DNA of 64,000 nucleotides from Cyanobacteria bacterium RM1_2_2 (GTDB taxonomy: Bacteria; Cyanobacteriota; Cyanobacteriia; Elainellales; Elainellaceae). The notes beneath the pieces are model-generated. The model ran no database searches. It saw only the letters and a program-made list of their open reading frames with translations, and had not been told where the DNA came from. The position numbers were made by a program, and so were the translations under genes. The stretch is from contig JAAUQT010000002.1 in the NCBI GenBank assembly GCA_012033495.1, positions 1-64,000 on the forward strand. The letters run 5' to 3'. Numbering within the stretch: position 1 is the first letter of the stretch; each line of letters begins with the position of its first letter. Shown one piece after another: positions 35,865 to 43,459 of the stretch.

Positions 35865-37286
35865 ATGTCTCAGAAGAACGAAACCCCCGCTTTATTGCTT
35901 GCCCTACTGTTGACGATCGGCTTGATCGGCGGAGTCGCCTGGTGGTTGACCAGGGGCATGACGACTCAATTGCTGCCTGGTGAGCAAAATACTCAAACTG
36001 GTGTAGAACCGACATTAACCGGAAATCGCACGCCTTTTTCAGAGCGCTGGAGTTTGGGCGCAAGGTCGCTGGCTCAAAGCCCGTCGGAAGACAAACTATC
36101 GGGTATCACTGCAATTGCTAGTCAGGACTATGCTGCGGCTGTGGCTGCCCTAGAAGCAGCTTTGGAAAACAATCGGAACGATCCAGAAGCCTTAATTTAT
36201 CTCAACAATGCTCGGATTGGAGAGCAGGAAGCCTACACCATCGCGGTTTCTGTGCCCGTCGCCACTGCGCCTGATCCAGCCCTGGAAATTTTGCGCGGTG
36301 TTGCCCAAGCTCAAGATGAGGTGAATCGACGGGGCGGCATTGCAGGAGTGCCGCTGAAAGTGATGATTGTCAGCGACGACAATGATCCAACAGTTTCCCA
36401 GAATGTGGCCAATGGTTTAGTGAAAGACGAGTCGGTGTTGGGAGTAATTGGGCATTTTGGCAGTGATGCTACCCTCGCCGCGGGGCAAATTTATGAACAG
36501 GGCAACCTGCCGATGATTTCGCCCACCAGCACTTCGGTACAGATTGCTAATTTAGGAGACTACGTATTTCGCACTGTACCCAGCGATCGGTTTACGGCAA
36601 CTTCGCTGTCTCGCCATCTGCTGAGCGGGTTGGGTCAACAAAATGCTGCGATTTATTACAACTCCACCAGCAGCTATAGCCAATCGCTGAAAAACGAATT
36701 TGTCACCGCGCTGACCAGTGACGGCGGGCAGGTTGTCGCTGAATTTGATCTGAGTGGCTCTGGCTTTAATGCTCTGGATACATTACGCCAAGCAAAAGCG
36801 CAAGGAGCCGAAGCAATTGTGTTAGCGGCAAACACCGACACACTCGATGCCGCTTTGTTGGTGGTTGCGGTGAATCGTCAGGAGTTGCCCATTTTAGGGG
36901 GAGACAGCATTTACAATCCAAAGACCCTGCAAGCCGTCGGAGACTCTGCTGGCAATCTGGTCGTTGCTGTCCCCTGGATCTTGCTCTCCGATCCTCAATC
37001 TACCTTTGTCAGAACATCTGCCTCCCTCTGGGGTGGAGACGTGAACTGGCGGACGGCAATGGCTTACGATGCGGCTCAGGTTTTCATTGCGGCAATGCAG
37101 CAAAATCCTACCCGTACCGGGATTCAGCAAGTCATCGACGATCCTGGCTTTTCGACACTAGGGGCGACGGGTACAATCCGGTTTTTGCCATCAGGAGATC
37201 GCAATCAGCCGATGCAGCTTGTGACCGTAGAAGCCGGATCACGGTCGGGCTACGGCTACGACTTTGTGCCCCTGCCTGTCCCGTAG
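35865..37286 (+). CDS. Membrane-anchored LivK-like periplasmic ligand-binding protein
   Basis: 473 residues. One N-terminal transmembrane helix (about 9-29) with no cleavage site is followed by a TPR-like stretch (residues 80-115, IASQDYAAAVAALEAALENN). A type I periplasmic-binding fold of the branched-chain amino acid (Leu/Ile/Val) family follows (GVAQAQDEVNRRGGIAGVPL, GVIGHFGSDATLAAGQIYEQ). No ABC permease or ATPase is nearby. Its tight linkage to the zinc-ribbon kinase suggests that it is an input domain for signalling rather than a transport component; this is inference. Confidence 0.88.
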   Translation: MSQKNETPALLLALLLTIGLIGGVAWWLTRGMTTQLLPGEQNTQTGVEPTLTGNRTPFSERWSLGARSLAQSPSEDKLSGITAIASQDYAAAVAALEAALENNRNDPEALIYLNNARIGEQEAYTIAVSVPVATAPDPALEILRGVAQAQDEVNRRGGIAGVPLKVMIVSDDNDPTVSQNVANGLVKDESVLGVIGHFGSDATLAAGQIYEQGNLPMISPTSTSVQIANLGDYVFRTVPSDRFTATSLSRHLLSGLGQQNAAIYYNSTSSYSQSLKNEFVTALTSDGGQVVAEFDLSGSGFNALDTLRQAKAQGAEAIVLAANTDTLDAALLVVAVNRQELPILGGDSIYNPKTLQAVGDSAGNLVVAVPWILLSDPQSTFVRTSASLWGGDVNWRTAMAYDAAQVFIAAMQQNPTRTGIQQVIDDPGFSTLGATGTIRFLPSGDRNQPMQLVTVEAGSRSGYGYDFVPLPVP

Positions 37287-37346
37287 CTGGCAATTCTAAC
37301 CAGGGTTGGTGATCAAGAACCGCTAGATGAGTCAGCAGAAAAGGCA

Positions 37347-38060
37347 CTAGCCGTTGCGAGCCACCGATTCGGCAGGGAGACATAGCAAATTGTCGCCATA
37401 GGTACGGATCAGCCCGCGCTGGCGCAGTTTACCCATCAGACGTGTAACTGTCACCCGCGTTGAGCCAATGGCGCTACCGATCTGAGCGTGGGTTAATGCC
37501 CAAGGCAGACAGTAGCCTTCTTCGCAGGGTTCACCAAATTCTTCAATCAACAGGGTCAGGAAGCCCAGCAGCCGATCGATAGTGCGACGCTGCCCCAAAG
37601 TGCTGAGCCAGAGTAGCTTACGTTGATGTTGATAGCGGAAGGCATCCAGCACCTCTCGGCGGAAGTGGGGCCAATTGTCGAGATCATGCCAATAGAGCCA
37701 GATCACTGAAGTTTGATCGACGTGAGCGAAACTCTGGATCGTAAAAGGAGACTGAGCCACAATTTCAAACGGTTGTCCAGCTCCAACGAACCCCAGGAAA
37801 GCCTCTTCAGAATTGATTCTCGGAACGCGAGACGAACCGGAAGTAGCGCTAACTTGGGCTTCTCCGACCAACCGGACAGCGCCGCGCTGCACTAAATAGA
37901 GGAGTCCTGCTCGTGTGGGAATCTTTTCGTCTTTGGTGAAGGTGCGGCAACGATAGTGTTCCTGTGCCCAGTCTAGGATTCTCTGCCAGGTCAGGAAAGG
38001 TCGAGACGAGTCAGAGGGCGATGGCGATGACACTGAAAACATAGGCAAGAGCGCTAACAA
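37347..38060 (-). CDS. Crp/Fnr-family transcription regulator
   Basis: 237 residues. A cyclic-nucleotide-binding-like beta domain spans about 35-120, followed by a long dimerisation helix and a C-terminal winged helix. The recognition region THAQIGSAIGSTRVTVTRLMGKL closely resembles that of NtcA and similar cyanobacterial regulators. The phosphate-binding cassette of cAMP-responsive Crp is not evident, so cAMP is unlikely to be the ligand. Start at 38060 (ATG); a second ATG six codons in is possible. It converges on the LivK-like gene. Confidence 0.87.
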   Translation of the reverse strand: MLALLPMFSVSSPSPSDSSRPFLTWQRILDWAQEHYRCRTFTKDEKIPTRAGLLYLVQRGAVRLVGEAQVSATSGSSRVPRINSEEAFLGFVGAGQPFEIVAQSPFTIQSFAHVDQTSVIWLYWHDLDNWPHFRREVLDAFRYQHQRKLLWLSTLGQRRTIDRLLGFLTLLIEEFGEPCEEGYCLPWALTHAQIGSAIGSTRVTVTRLMGKLRQRGLIRTYGDNLLCLPAESVARNG

Positions 38061-38331
38061 TAAGTCGGGATAGGAGAAACCTGCATCGAGGCTAACTGTG
38101 GAAGTTTACCTCATTCGTGTCTTGACCATTCAAACTACTCAACCAGCTTAACCTCACACTTCTTTCATGAAGTAGAGAGAACTACTGAGCTAACCTACGC
38201 ATTAGGTGCACATTAGCTGCGTTAGGCTAGCGTTCTCAGATATAGCATTATTTTACAGTTGCAAAAAATCAACAATTCACACACTTAAGTTGATGTTACA
38301 TCAGAATTTCTGAGTTTTTTAACACATTACT

Positions 38332-39312
38332 GTGAATCCACTGACTTCCCCCATCCTATATCCCGCCTTACAGCCGCTACTAGTCAATAGATTACAAAAG
38401 AGTATTAATTTTACGGAACTTGTCCCCTCTGAGACAACTCAAATTTGCCCTCAAAAAACAACGGCGAACGCAAAGGGCGAGAACCCCTCAGTCGTCAAAT
38501 TAAACGATTTTTTAGAGATTCCATTAAGACAAATTAACGCCAGAACTCAGATTGAATATGTTTCAGCGTTGGCATTCAAACTTTCCCAAGGGCAGTCTTT
38601 TTCGTCTCAAGGGCTGGCAGAACAAATCCAAGCCAACCTTCATGCTCAAACACAGGCTGTAACAATTGACACGCCGCCAGAACGAATTTGGCAGAACTTT
38701 ATCGTAACAGTTGTTGAGCCTGGGTGGATTCACTTACGTTTAACCGACACTGGTTTAGCGGAATGGTTACAGTGGGCGATTGACTTTCCCTGGCAGATCG
38801 ATAGACCAGACCATAACCGCCCTGCCTCCTTCGCTGGGGCTGATCGACATTCGGTCATTGCCTTTGAAATTCTTCATGCCTTTGCACGCTGCAACAGTCT
38901 GTTACATCTCGGACGGGAGAGCAGGCTGATTCAGTTCTCGTCTGCACAGGATCAGTCCGGGCAGGAGATTATCCACCTGAGTCACCCCATCCCTTGGCTA
39001 AACGGTGAACAAACTTTTGTGGGGCAACATCCGCAGGACTGGGCTTTGATCCGGCAACTTAGTGAGGCGATCGACGCGCTTGCTGCTACGCCAAAAACTG
39101 CCTCTCCTCAAGCAGATCGGCAGGCGTTAAAACTTGCCCATCGCTTAAGTCAGGCTTTTCAGCGTTTTCATGCTGCCTGTCGCATTTGGGGTATGGATTC
39201 TCAGAACCCATCTCTGACTCAGGTGAGGCTAGGTCTAGTGTGGCTGACTCAAAGGGTTTTGCAGATTTTGATCGAAACTCGGCTTCAGTGGAGCGCAACT
39301 CCCATCTTTTAG
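38332..39312 (+). CDS. Orphan DALR anticodon-binding domain protein (ArgRS-like tail)
   Basis: 326 residues, GTG start. The C-terminal 150 residues have the all-helical DALR fold of arginyl-tRNA synthetase (FEILHAFARCNSLL, HRLSQAFQRFHAACRIWG, LTQVRLGLVWLTQRVLQIL). Residues 60-165 resemble the ArgRS N-terminal additional domain (AEQIQANLHAQTQAVTI). The Rossmann catalytic core with HIGH/KMSKS is missing. So it looks like an ArgRS with the catalytic domain deleted, retained as a separate cyanobacterial family. It may bind tRNA; aminoacylation is excluded. Confidence 0.75.
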   Translation: MNPLTSPILYPALQPLLVNRLQKSINFTELVPSETTQICPQKTTANAKGENPSVVKLNDFLEIPLRQINARTQIEYVSALAFKLSQGQSFSSQGLAEQIQANLHAQTQAVTIDTPPERIWQNFIVTVVEPGWIHLRLTDTGLAEWLQWAIDFPWQIDRPDHNRPASFAGADRHSVIAFEILHAFARCNSLLHLGRESRLIQFSSAQDQSGQEIIHLSHPIPWLNGEQTFVGQHPQDWALIRQLSEAIDALAATPKTASPQADRQALKLAHRLSQAFQRFHAACRIWGMDSQNPSLTQVRLGLVWLTQRVLQILIETRLQWSATPIF

Positions 39313-39316
39313 AGTG

Positions 39317-39421
39317 ATATAGCGTTACGCATTGAGCTTAAAACATAGGGGGTGTGAGGGCTACGCCCCCGGCTAGGGGTGGAACCCCTACACCCCGTCC
39401 TAACCTGAGGCAGTACTGCTA
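39317..39421. repeat. Dispersed palindromic repeat, copy B (inverted relative to copy A)
   Basis: Runs from ATAGCGTTACGCATTGAGCTT to GAGGCAGTACTGC. Its reverse complement matches 8299-8400 almost throughout, including the outer GCAGTACTGC and AACGCTATA ends. It begins a few bases after the stop codon of the DALR gene. Confidence 0.75.
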
Positions 39422-39523
39422 TAAAACTTCGTTATATTTCACTAGCAAAATATTTGTCACGTCTATGCAACATTAATGTCAAAGAGATGACAAATTAGAT
39501 TGAGGTCTGCTATGCTATTTAGC

Positions 39524-39592
39524 GTGTGAGGAGCGAACCAGCAAGGGCACCGAGACGAAACACGGTCAGTCGTCGGTGCTCTTTCTGATTTT
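39524..39592 (+). ncRNA. Candidate small RNA with terminator hairpin
   Basis: ATGACA (39487-39492), 18 bases, TATGCT (39511-39516) make a reasonable promoter, with a start expected near 39523. The transcript would begin GUGUGAGGAG and end in a long hairpin (GGGCACCGAGACGA, 39545-39558, with TCGTCGGTGCTC, 39570-39581) followed by TTTCTGATTTT. The hairpin might instead only terminate the DALR gene 230 bases upstream. The GUGUGAGGAG start is exactly complementary to CUCCUCACAC, the conserved unpaired motif of the cyanobacterial sRNA Yfr1. Confidence 0.4.
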
Positions 39593-39627
39593 AAAGCTGG
39601 CCGCCAATTGATTTTCAGAAGCTTTTC

Positions 39628-40350
39628 TCAGTCCGTTCTCGTCAGGGCCGCAGGCATGTAGCTCTTCATCACTCGACCTGCCCCCCGAAGCTGACGGTAA
39701 TAGGTTTGGCTCACTGTACCACCCTGCTCTGATAAAGCATCAATACCAATGCCGTTCCGTCCCTGTTCTTTACCTGAACTGTGGATGTAGTGCTGTTCTC
39801 CTAGGTAAAGCCCGACATGGGTGGCGCGATCGGGTCTGCCAAAGAAAATCAGATCGCCTGGCTGCAAGAGTTCCATCTCGATCGGTTGCACAAACGCCTC
39901 TTGCTGATAGGCATCCCGTGGCAGCCAAATCCCAAAAGCGGCAAAAGCAGTTTGCATTAGCCCAGAGCAGTCATAGTTGGGGCCAACTGTGCCCCCCCAG
40001 AGGTAGTGATTAGGCTGCGCCATGGCTCGATGGGTGTAGGCAATGATTTGGGGGAGCCGTTGATAAATTTCGGGTTGAGAAACCAGGATCGGTTGATAGG
40101 GGGTTTCAGCTACTTCTAAGTTGTCCAAATCTTCTATCGCCAGCCAACCCGGATAATCATCTTCACTAAGCTGCACTTGGATCGCAGTAGGATTGGGTTC
40201 AGTGATGCGGACTACAACTTTTAGCTGTCGCCCTGCCACCGCCTGAGTCGCCAAACTCGATAAGTTTGCAGAATCGTACAAATTTAAATTCGTAAGACAG
40301 AGATATTCCAGCCCTTGTTTGGCTGTTTGCATTTGGGTGAACGAAACCAT
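39628..40350 (-). CDS. NlpC/P60 peptidoglycan endopeptidase with N-terminal SH3-like region
   Basis: About 240 residues from the ATG at 40350 (MVSFTQMQTAKQ) or slightly shorter from the ATG at 40332; the GTG at 40419 falls inside the neighbouring transposable element and is rejected. The N-terminal half is a bacterial SH3-like targeting domain (CLTNLNLYDSANLSSLATQA). The C-terminal half has the NlpC/P60 triad: Cys in YDCSGLMQ, His in THVGLYLG and His in YIHSSG. The family, known from cyanobacterial structures, cleaves gamma-D-Glu-L-diamino-acid bonds in peptidoglycan. No signal peptide is visible. A TnpB element ends about 20 bases before the start. Confidence 0.9.
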   Translation of the reverse strand: MVSFTQMQTAKQGLEYLCLTNLNLYDSANLSSLATQAVAGRQLKVVVRITEPNPTAIQVQLSEDDYPGWLAIEDLDNLEVAETPYQPILVSQPEIYQRLPQIIAYTHRAMAQPNHYLWGGTVGPNYDCSGLMQTAFAAFGIWLPRDAYQQEAFVQPIEMELLQPGDLIFFGRPDRATHVGLYLGEQHYIHSSGKEQGRNGIGIDALSEQGGTVSQTYYRQLRGAGRVMKSYMPAALTRTD

Positions 40351-40371
40351 GACTTGATCAAAAGTGACAAC

Positions 40372-41790
40372 TCCCGACGCTGATTGCAAGCAATACAGCG
40401 CGGGCTTCTTGAACCTCACAATTCAAGTTTCTGCTTCAAAGACACTTGGCTAGGGCTTTGCCCCCCGCCAGCCCGTCTCCACAGACATTTTCCTTCGCCG
40501 CGTATCCCACGGCTGCACTGAGTCCACGATTCCGAATCACCTGACCACTGGCAACATCTCTGGGCTTGATGGACTTACACTCACCGCAATGATGAACCCG
40601 AACGCTCAAATCCTTTTTAACTACAGCGCCACAATCAGGGCATTCCTGACTCGTGCCGTTGGGGTCAACCTTGCCATAGAAGACATCGCGCTTCCAGCAT
40701 ACCCAAGGCAATACTTCATTAACGAACTGCCCCAAGCCAGCATCCAGAGTATGTTTACCCAACATTCCTTTCGCCATGATGCGGAAATCAATGTCTTCGA
40801 CAAAGATCATCCCGGCATGATCGCAGAGATGATGAGCCAGCTTGAAATGAAAATCGCCTCTACAGTTGGCAATTTCCTCATACACTCTGCCAATCTTCTG
40901 CATCAATTTGCGACGGTTAGACGAGCCTTTTTGCTTGGTCTTCAATCTGCGTTGCAGCAATTTCAGCTTGCGGTGCAGTTGGTTGAAAAAGCGAGGTCGC
41001 TTCACCTGTTCGCCATCAGAAGTAGACAGAAAATACTCCAGCCCGACATCAATTCCCAAAGCGTGACCCTGTGGCATTGGCTCAGGAACAAAGACATCTG
41101 CCTGAATTACCAGAGCCACATACCAACCCGAAGCCTTGCGGATCATCCGTGCCGTCTTCACCCTGAATCCATCAGGAATGGGACGATGCAGATTAATCGC
41201 AATCTTGCCAAGCTTGGGCAACTTGATTTGATTGCCAGTCATGGCATCATTGTCAATCTGGGGAAACAAAAACGATTTGAACTGTCCAAACTTCTTGAAT
41301 CTGGGAAATCCGTATCCTCTCTGCTTCATCGCAGCAAAGGCAGCATCAACCCTGCCAATCACGTCTTGAAGCACCTGAGAGTGTACAGCTTTCAGTCCTG
41401 GATTGGTTTTCTTGGCTTCAGTCAACGCCTTTTTCTGTCTGTAGTAGTCAGGATAGGGCGTATCTGCCGGAATGATGTATTCCGACTGGAGAGAGCAGGC
41501 ATTGACGGAGCATTTTCGACTGTTAATCCAGTCTTTACGCTCTCGCAGCGCATAGTTATAGACCTTGCGGCACGTCTCCAGCCAATGAAGCATCTGGAGT
41601 TCTTGCTGCAAATCTGGATATATGCGGTAGCGATAAGTCAGGGTCAGCATAGCTCAATTATATCAATTTTAGGGAACTTGCATCTACTCCCTAAGCAAAG
41701 ACCGTGTGTTGAGTTGCCCAGCGCGGATTGTTCGCCTACGGCTCACGCGGCTCTCATCCCGACGCTGACCTTTCAGGTACAGCGCGGGGC
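40372..41790 (-). mobile_element. IS200/IS605-group element carrying tnpB only
   Basis: A tnpB gene bounded by two same-strand hairpins: 40373-40404 and 41758-41788. Each has CCCG/CGGG, a bulged A, CGCTG/CAGCG and a variable tip (TTGC-GCAA versus CCT-AGG). Bulged same-strand end hairpins are what IS200/IS605 transposases bind. No tnpA is present, so mobility would need a transposase in trans. The 3' end on the minus strand also holds a CTTGAA/TTCAAG hairpin beside GAAGCCCGCGCTGTA, as expected for the guide-RNA-bearing right end. Confidence 0.7.
40436..41650 (-). CDS. tnpB: TnpB RNA-guided nuclease (IS605/IS1341 type)
   Basis: 404 residues, full length. RuvC residues are all present: D201 in GIDVGLEYF, E285 in FVEDIDF and D365 in PRDVASGQ. 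The zinc finger is C337/C340 and C355/C358 (ECPDC, CGEC). The start MLTLTYRYRIYP is the usual TnpB beginning. TnpB is an omega-RNA-guided DNA endonuclease, ancestor of Cas12, that helps the element persist at its donor site. The omega RNA would be read from the 3' end of the gene through 40375. Intact motifs suggest that it is active or recently so. Confidence 0.92.
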   Translation of the reverse strand: MLTLTYRYRIYPDLQQELQMLHWLETCRKVYNYALRERKDWINSRKCSVNACSLQSEYIIPADTPYPDYYRQKKALTEAKKTNPGLKAVHSQVLQDVIGRVDAAFAAMKQRGYGFPRFKKFGQFKSFLFPQIDNDAMTGNQIKLPKLGKIAINLHRPIPDGFRVKTARMIRKASGWYVALVIQADVFVPEPMPQGHALGIDVGLEYFLSTSDGEQVKRPRFFNQLHRKLKLLQRRLKTKQKGSSNRRKLMQKIGRVYEEIANCRGDFHFKLAHHLCDHAGMIFVEDIDFRIMAKGMLGKHTLDAGLGQFVNEVLPWVCWKRDVFYGKVDPNGTSQECPDCGAVVKKDLSVRVHHCGECKSIKPRDVASGQVIRNRGLSAAVGYAAKENVCGDGLAGGKALAKCL

Positions 41791-41858
41791 TTCCCGTCTA
41801 AGAGCTAAAATGCTTTATCCTTAATCGATGCTTTGTTACTTGTCCAGCATCCTCGATT

Positions 41859-42797
41859 ATGCTTTTCTTCCACCAAGATGACCAACTCGACCACTGGGGC
41901 GACCGCATTCTAGCAGCAACTTGGGCTGCTTTTCCTCAGTTAGCGCCAGATCAGATTGCCCTCACCTGGATCGTCTACGATGAGCCAGTGCCCGTCAACA
42001 CCGGAGCCGCCCTCACGCCCGAAGAATTTTGGCGCTACTCCATGCGCGGATTTGCCTACCGGGGTGCAGAGCCAATCTATCCAGCCAGCGTCGTGAAGTT
42101 GTTTTATCTAGTGGCAATGCAGGAATGGTTGGAAAAGGGCATGACGCAGACTTCTGCCGAACTCGAACGAGCCATGCACGACATGATTGTCGATTCCAGC
42201 AATGATGCCACTAGCCTCGTGATGGACGTGCTCAGCGGCACCACCAGCGGCCCCGATCTGCCGCCCGGCCCGTTTGAGACGTGGCAATATCAGCGAAATA
42301 TCGTCAATCGCTATTTTGAAACCCTAGGCTGGATCGAGCTACAAAACATCAACGTCAACCAAAAAACTTGGTGTGATGGAGCCTATGGCCGTGAGCGAGC
42401 TTTTCTCGGCGACCAGCGACAAAATCGGAATCGCCTGACGACCAATGCGGCGGCTCGGTTGCTCCACAGTATTGTCGGCGGAGTTGCGGTGTCGTCTCCG
42501 CGTTCGCAGGGGATGATGTCATTGATGCAGCGCAGCCTAGACTCAGATGCTTTAGCTGCCAATCCAGAAAACCAAGTCAGCGGTTTTTTGGGTAGCGGAC
42601 TGCCTGCAACCGCGCAGTTATGGTCGAAAGCAGGTTGGATGAGCCAGGTTCGGCACGATGCGGCTTACATCGAAGTGCCGGGTTTGTGTCCCTATCTATT
42701 GGTGGTCTTCACGGAAGGCAGGGCCCAAAGTCAGGACGAAACCCTGTTGCCGTTTGTCTCTCAACAAGTCGTGCAGGCGATGGCAGCATTAGGCTAG
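41859..42797 (+). CDS. Class A beta-lactamase-like serine hydrolase
   Basis: 312 residues. The SxxK motif is S77-V-V-K80 (YPASVVKLF), the SxN motif is S113-S-N115 (VDSSNDA), and a KxG-like motif occurs as WSKAGW. This is the transpeptidase/beta-lactamase fold. No signal peptide is visible, so the protein appears cytoplasmic, which argues against an antibiotic-resistance role. Cyanobacterial homologues are annotated only as serine hydrolases. The ATG start at 41859 is 70 bases after the end hairpin of the TnpB element. Confidence 0.85.
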   Translation: MLFFHQDDQLDHWGDRILAATWAAFPQLAPDQIALTWIVYDEPVPVNTGAALTPEEFWRYSMRGFAYRGAEPIYPASVVKLFYLVAMQEWLEKGMTQTSAELERAMHDMIVDSSNDATSLVMDVLSGTTSGPDLPPGPFETWQYQRNIVNRYFETLGWIELQNINVNQKTWCDGAYGRERAFLGDQRQNRNRLTTNAAARLLHSIVGGVAVSSPRSQGMMSLMQRSLDSDALAANPENQVSGFLGSGLPATAQLWSKAGWMSQVRHDAAYIEVPGLCPYLLVVFTEGRAQSQDETLLPFVSQQVVQAMAALG

Positions 42798-42806
42798 CAG
42801 GCTCTC

Positions 42807-43346
42807 TTAATTTCGCTTAATCAACTCCACCGCATCGCGTCCGTCTGGGTCTTGCAGGTAAACCTTCACCTTCTCTTCTTTAGCAGTCGGCAGAACTTTG
42901 CCAATAAAGTCTGGGTGGATCGGCACTTCACGATGACCACGATCCACCAGCACCGCCAGCCGGATCACTTCCGGTCGCCCATATTCGGTGACGGCATTTA
43001 GGGCAGCGCGAATCGTGCGTCCTTTGAAGATCACATCATCCACCAGCACGACAGTTTGACCGGAAAGATCAAACGGAATTTCAGTTTTTTCGGGGGTGCG
43101 GAGATCAATTTGATCCAGATCATCTCGATAAAACGTAATATCGAGGGAGCCAACCGGAACCTGCACTTGCTCTAATATTTCGATCTGCCGAGCCAACATC
43201 GCCGCCAACGGCACACCGCGCGTATAAATTCCCAGCAGCACCAGCTTCGACAGATCTCCAGAGCGTTCTACAATCTGGGAAGCGAGACGGTTTAAGGTTC
43301 GACGAATCTCATCCGATGAGAGAATCTCCACAACTTCAGGGGGCAT
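42807..43346 (-). CDS. pyrR: Bifunctional pyr operon regulator / uracil phosphoribosyltransferase PyrR
   Basis: 179 residues, normal for PyrR. The PRPP-binding loop is [34 protein letters not shown] and DITFYRDDL are further family motifs. In Firmicutes PyrR attenuates pyr mRNA and has UPRTase activity; in cyanobacteria the regulatory role is less clear. ATG start at 43346. It converges on the serine hydrolase gene and diverges from the P-type ATPase. Confidence 0.95.
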   Translation of the reverse strand: MPPEVVEILSSDEIRRTLNRLASQIVERSGDLSKLVLLGIYTRGVPLAAMLARQIEILEQVQVPVGSLDITFYRDDLDQIDLRTPEKTEIPFDLSGQTVVLVDDVIFKGRTIRAALNAVTEYGRPEVIRLAVLVDRGHREVPIHPDFIGKVLPTAKEEKVKVYLQDPDGRDAVELIKRN

Positions 43347-43459
43347 AGTTCTATAGAGGCGATGATGATAGAGAAGTGATCAGCTTTCATTGTCTCCGTA
43401 TTATCTCTTTGATGCCTCACAGCTTGCATCAAACCCTAAACCGATTTAAACAGTGATGC

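Noticed and set aside
39524..39540. Minus-strand Yfr1 gene (GCTCCTCACACGC)
   Set aside because: The core motif is present on the minus strand but the downstream terminator hairpin with U run that defines Yfr1 is missing. The plus strand has the better promoter and terminator.
40589..41824. Long plus-strand ORF (411 codons) opposite tnpB
   Set aside because: It is the antisense frame of tnpB. The minus-strand frame has complete RuvC and zinc-finger motifs, while the plus-strand translation matches nothing.
41859..42797. Acquired antibiotic-resistance beta-lactamase
   Set aside because: The fold motifs are present but there is no signal peptide and the neighbours are housekeeping genes, so a resistance role is unlikely despite the adjacent mobile element.
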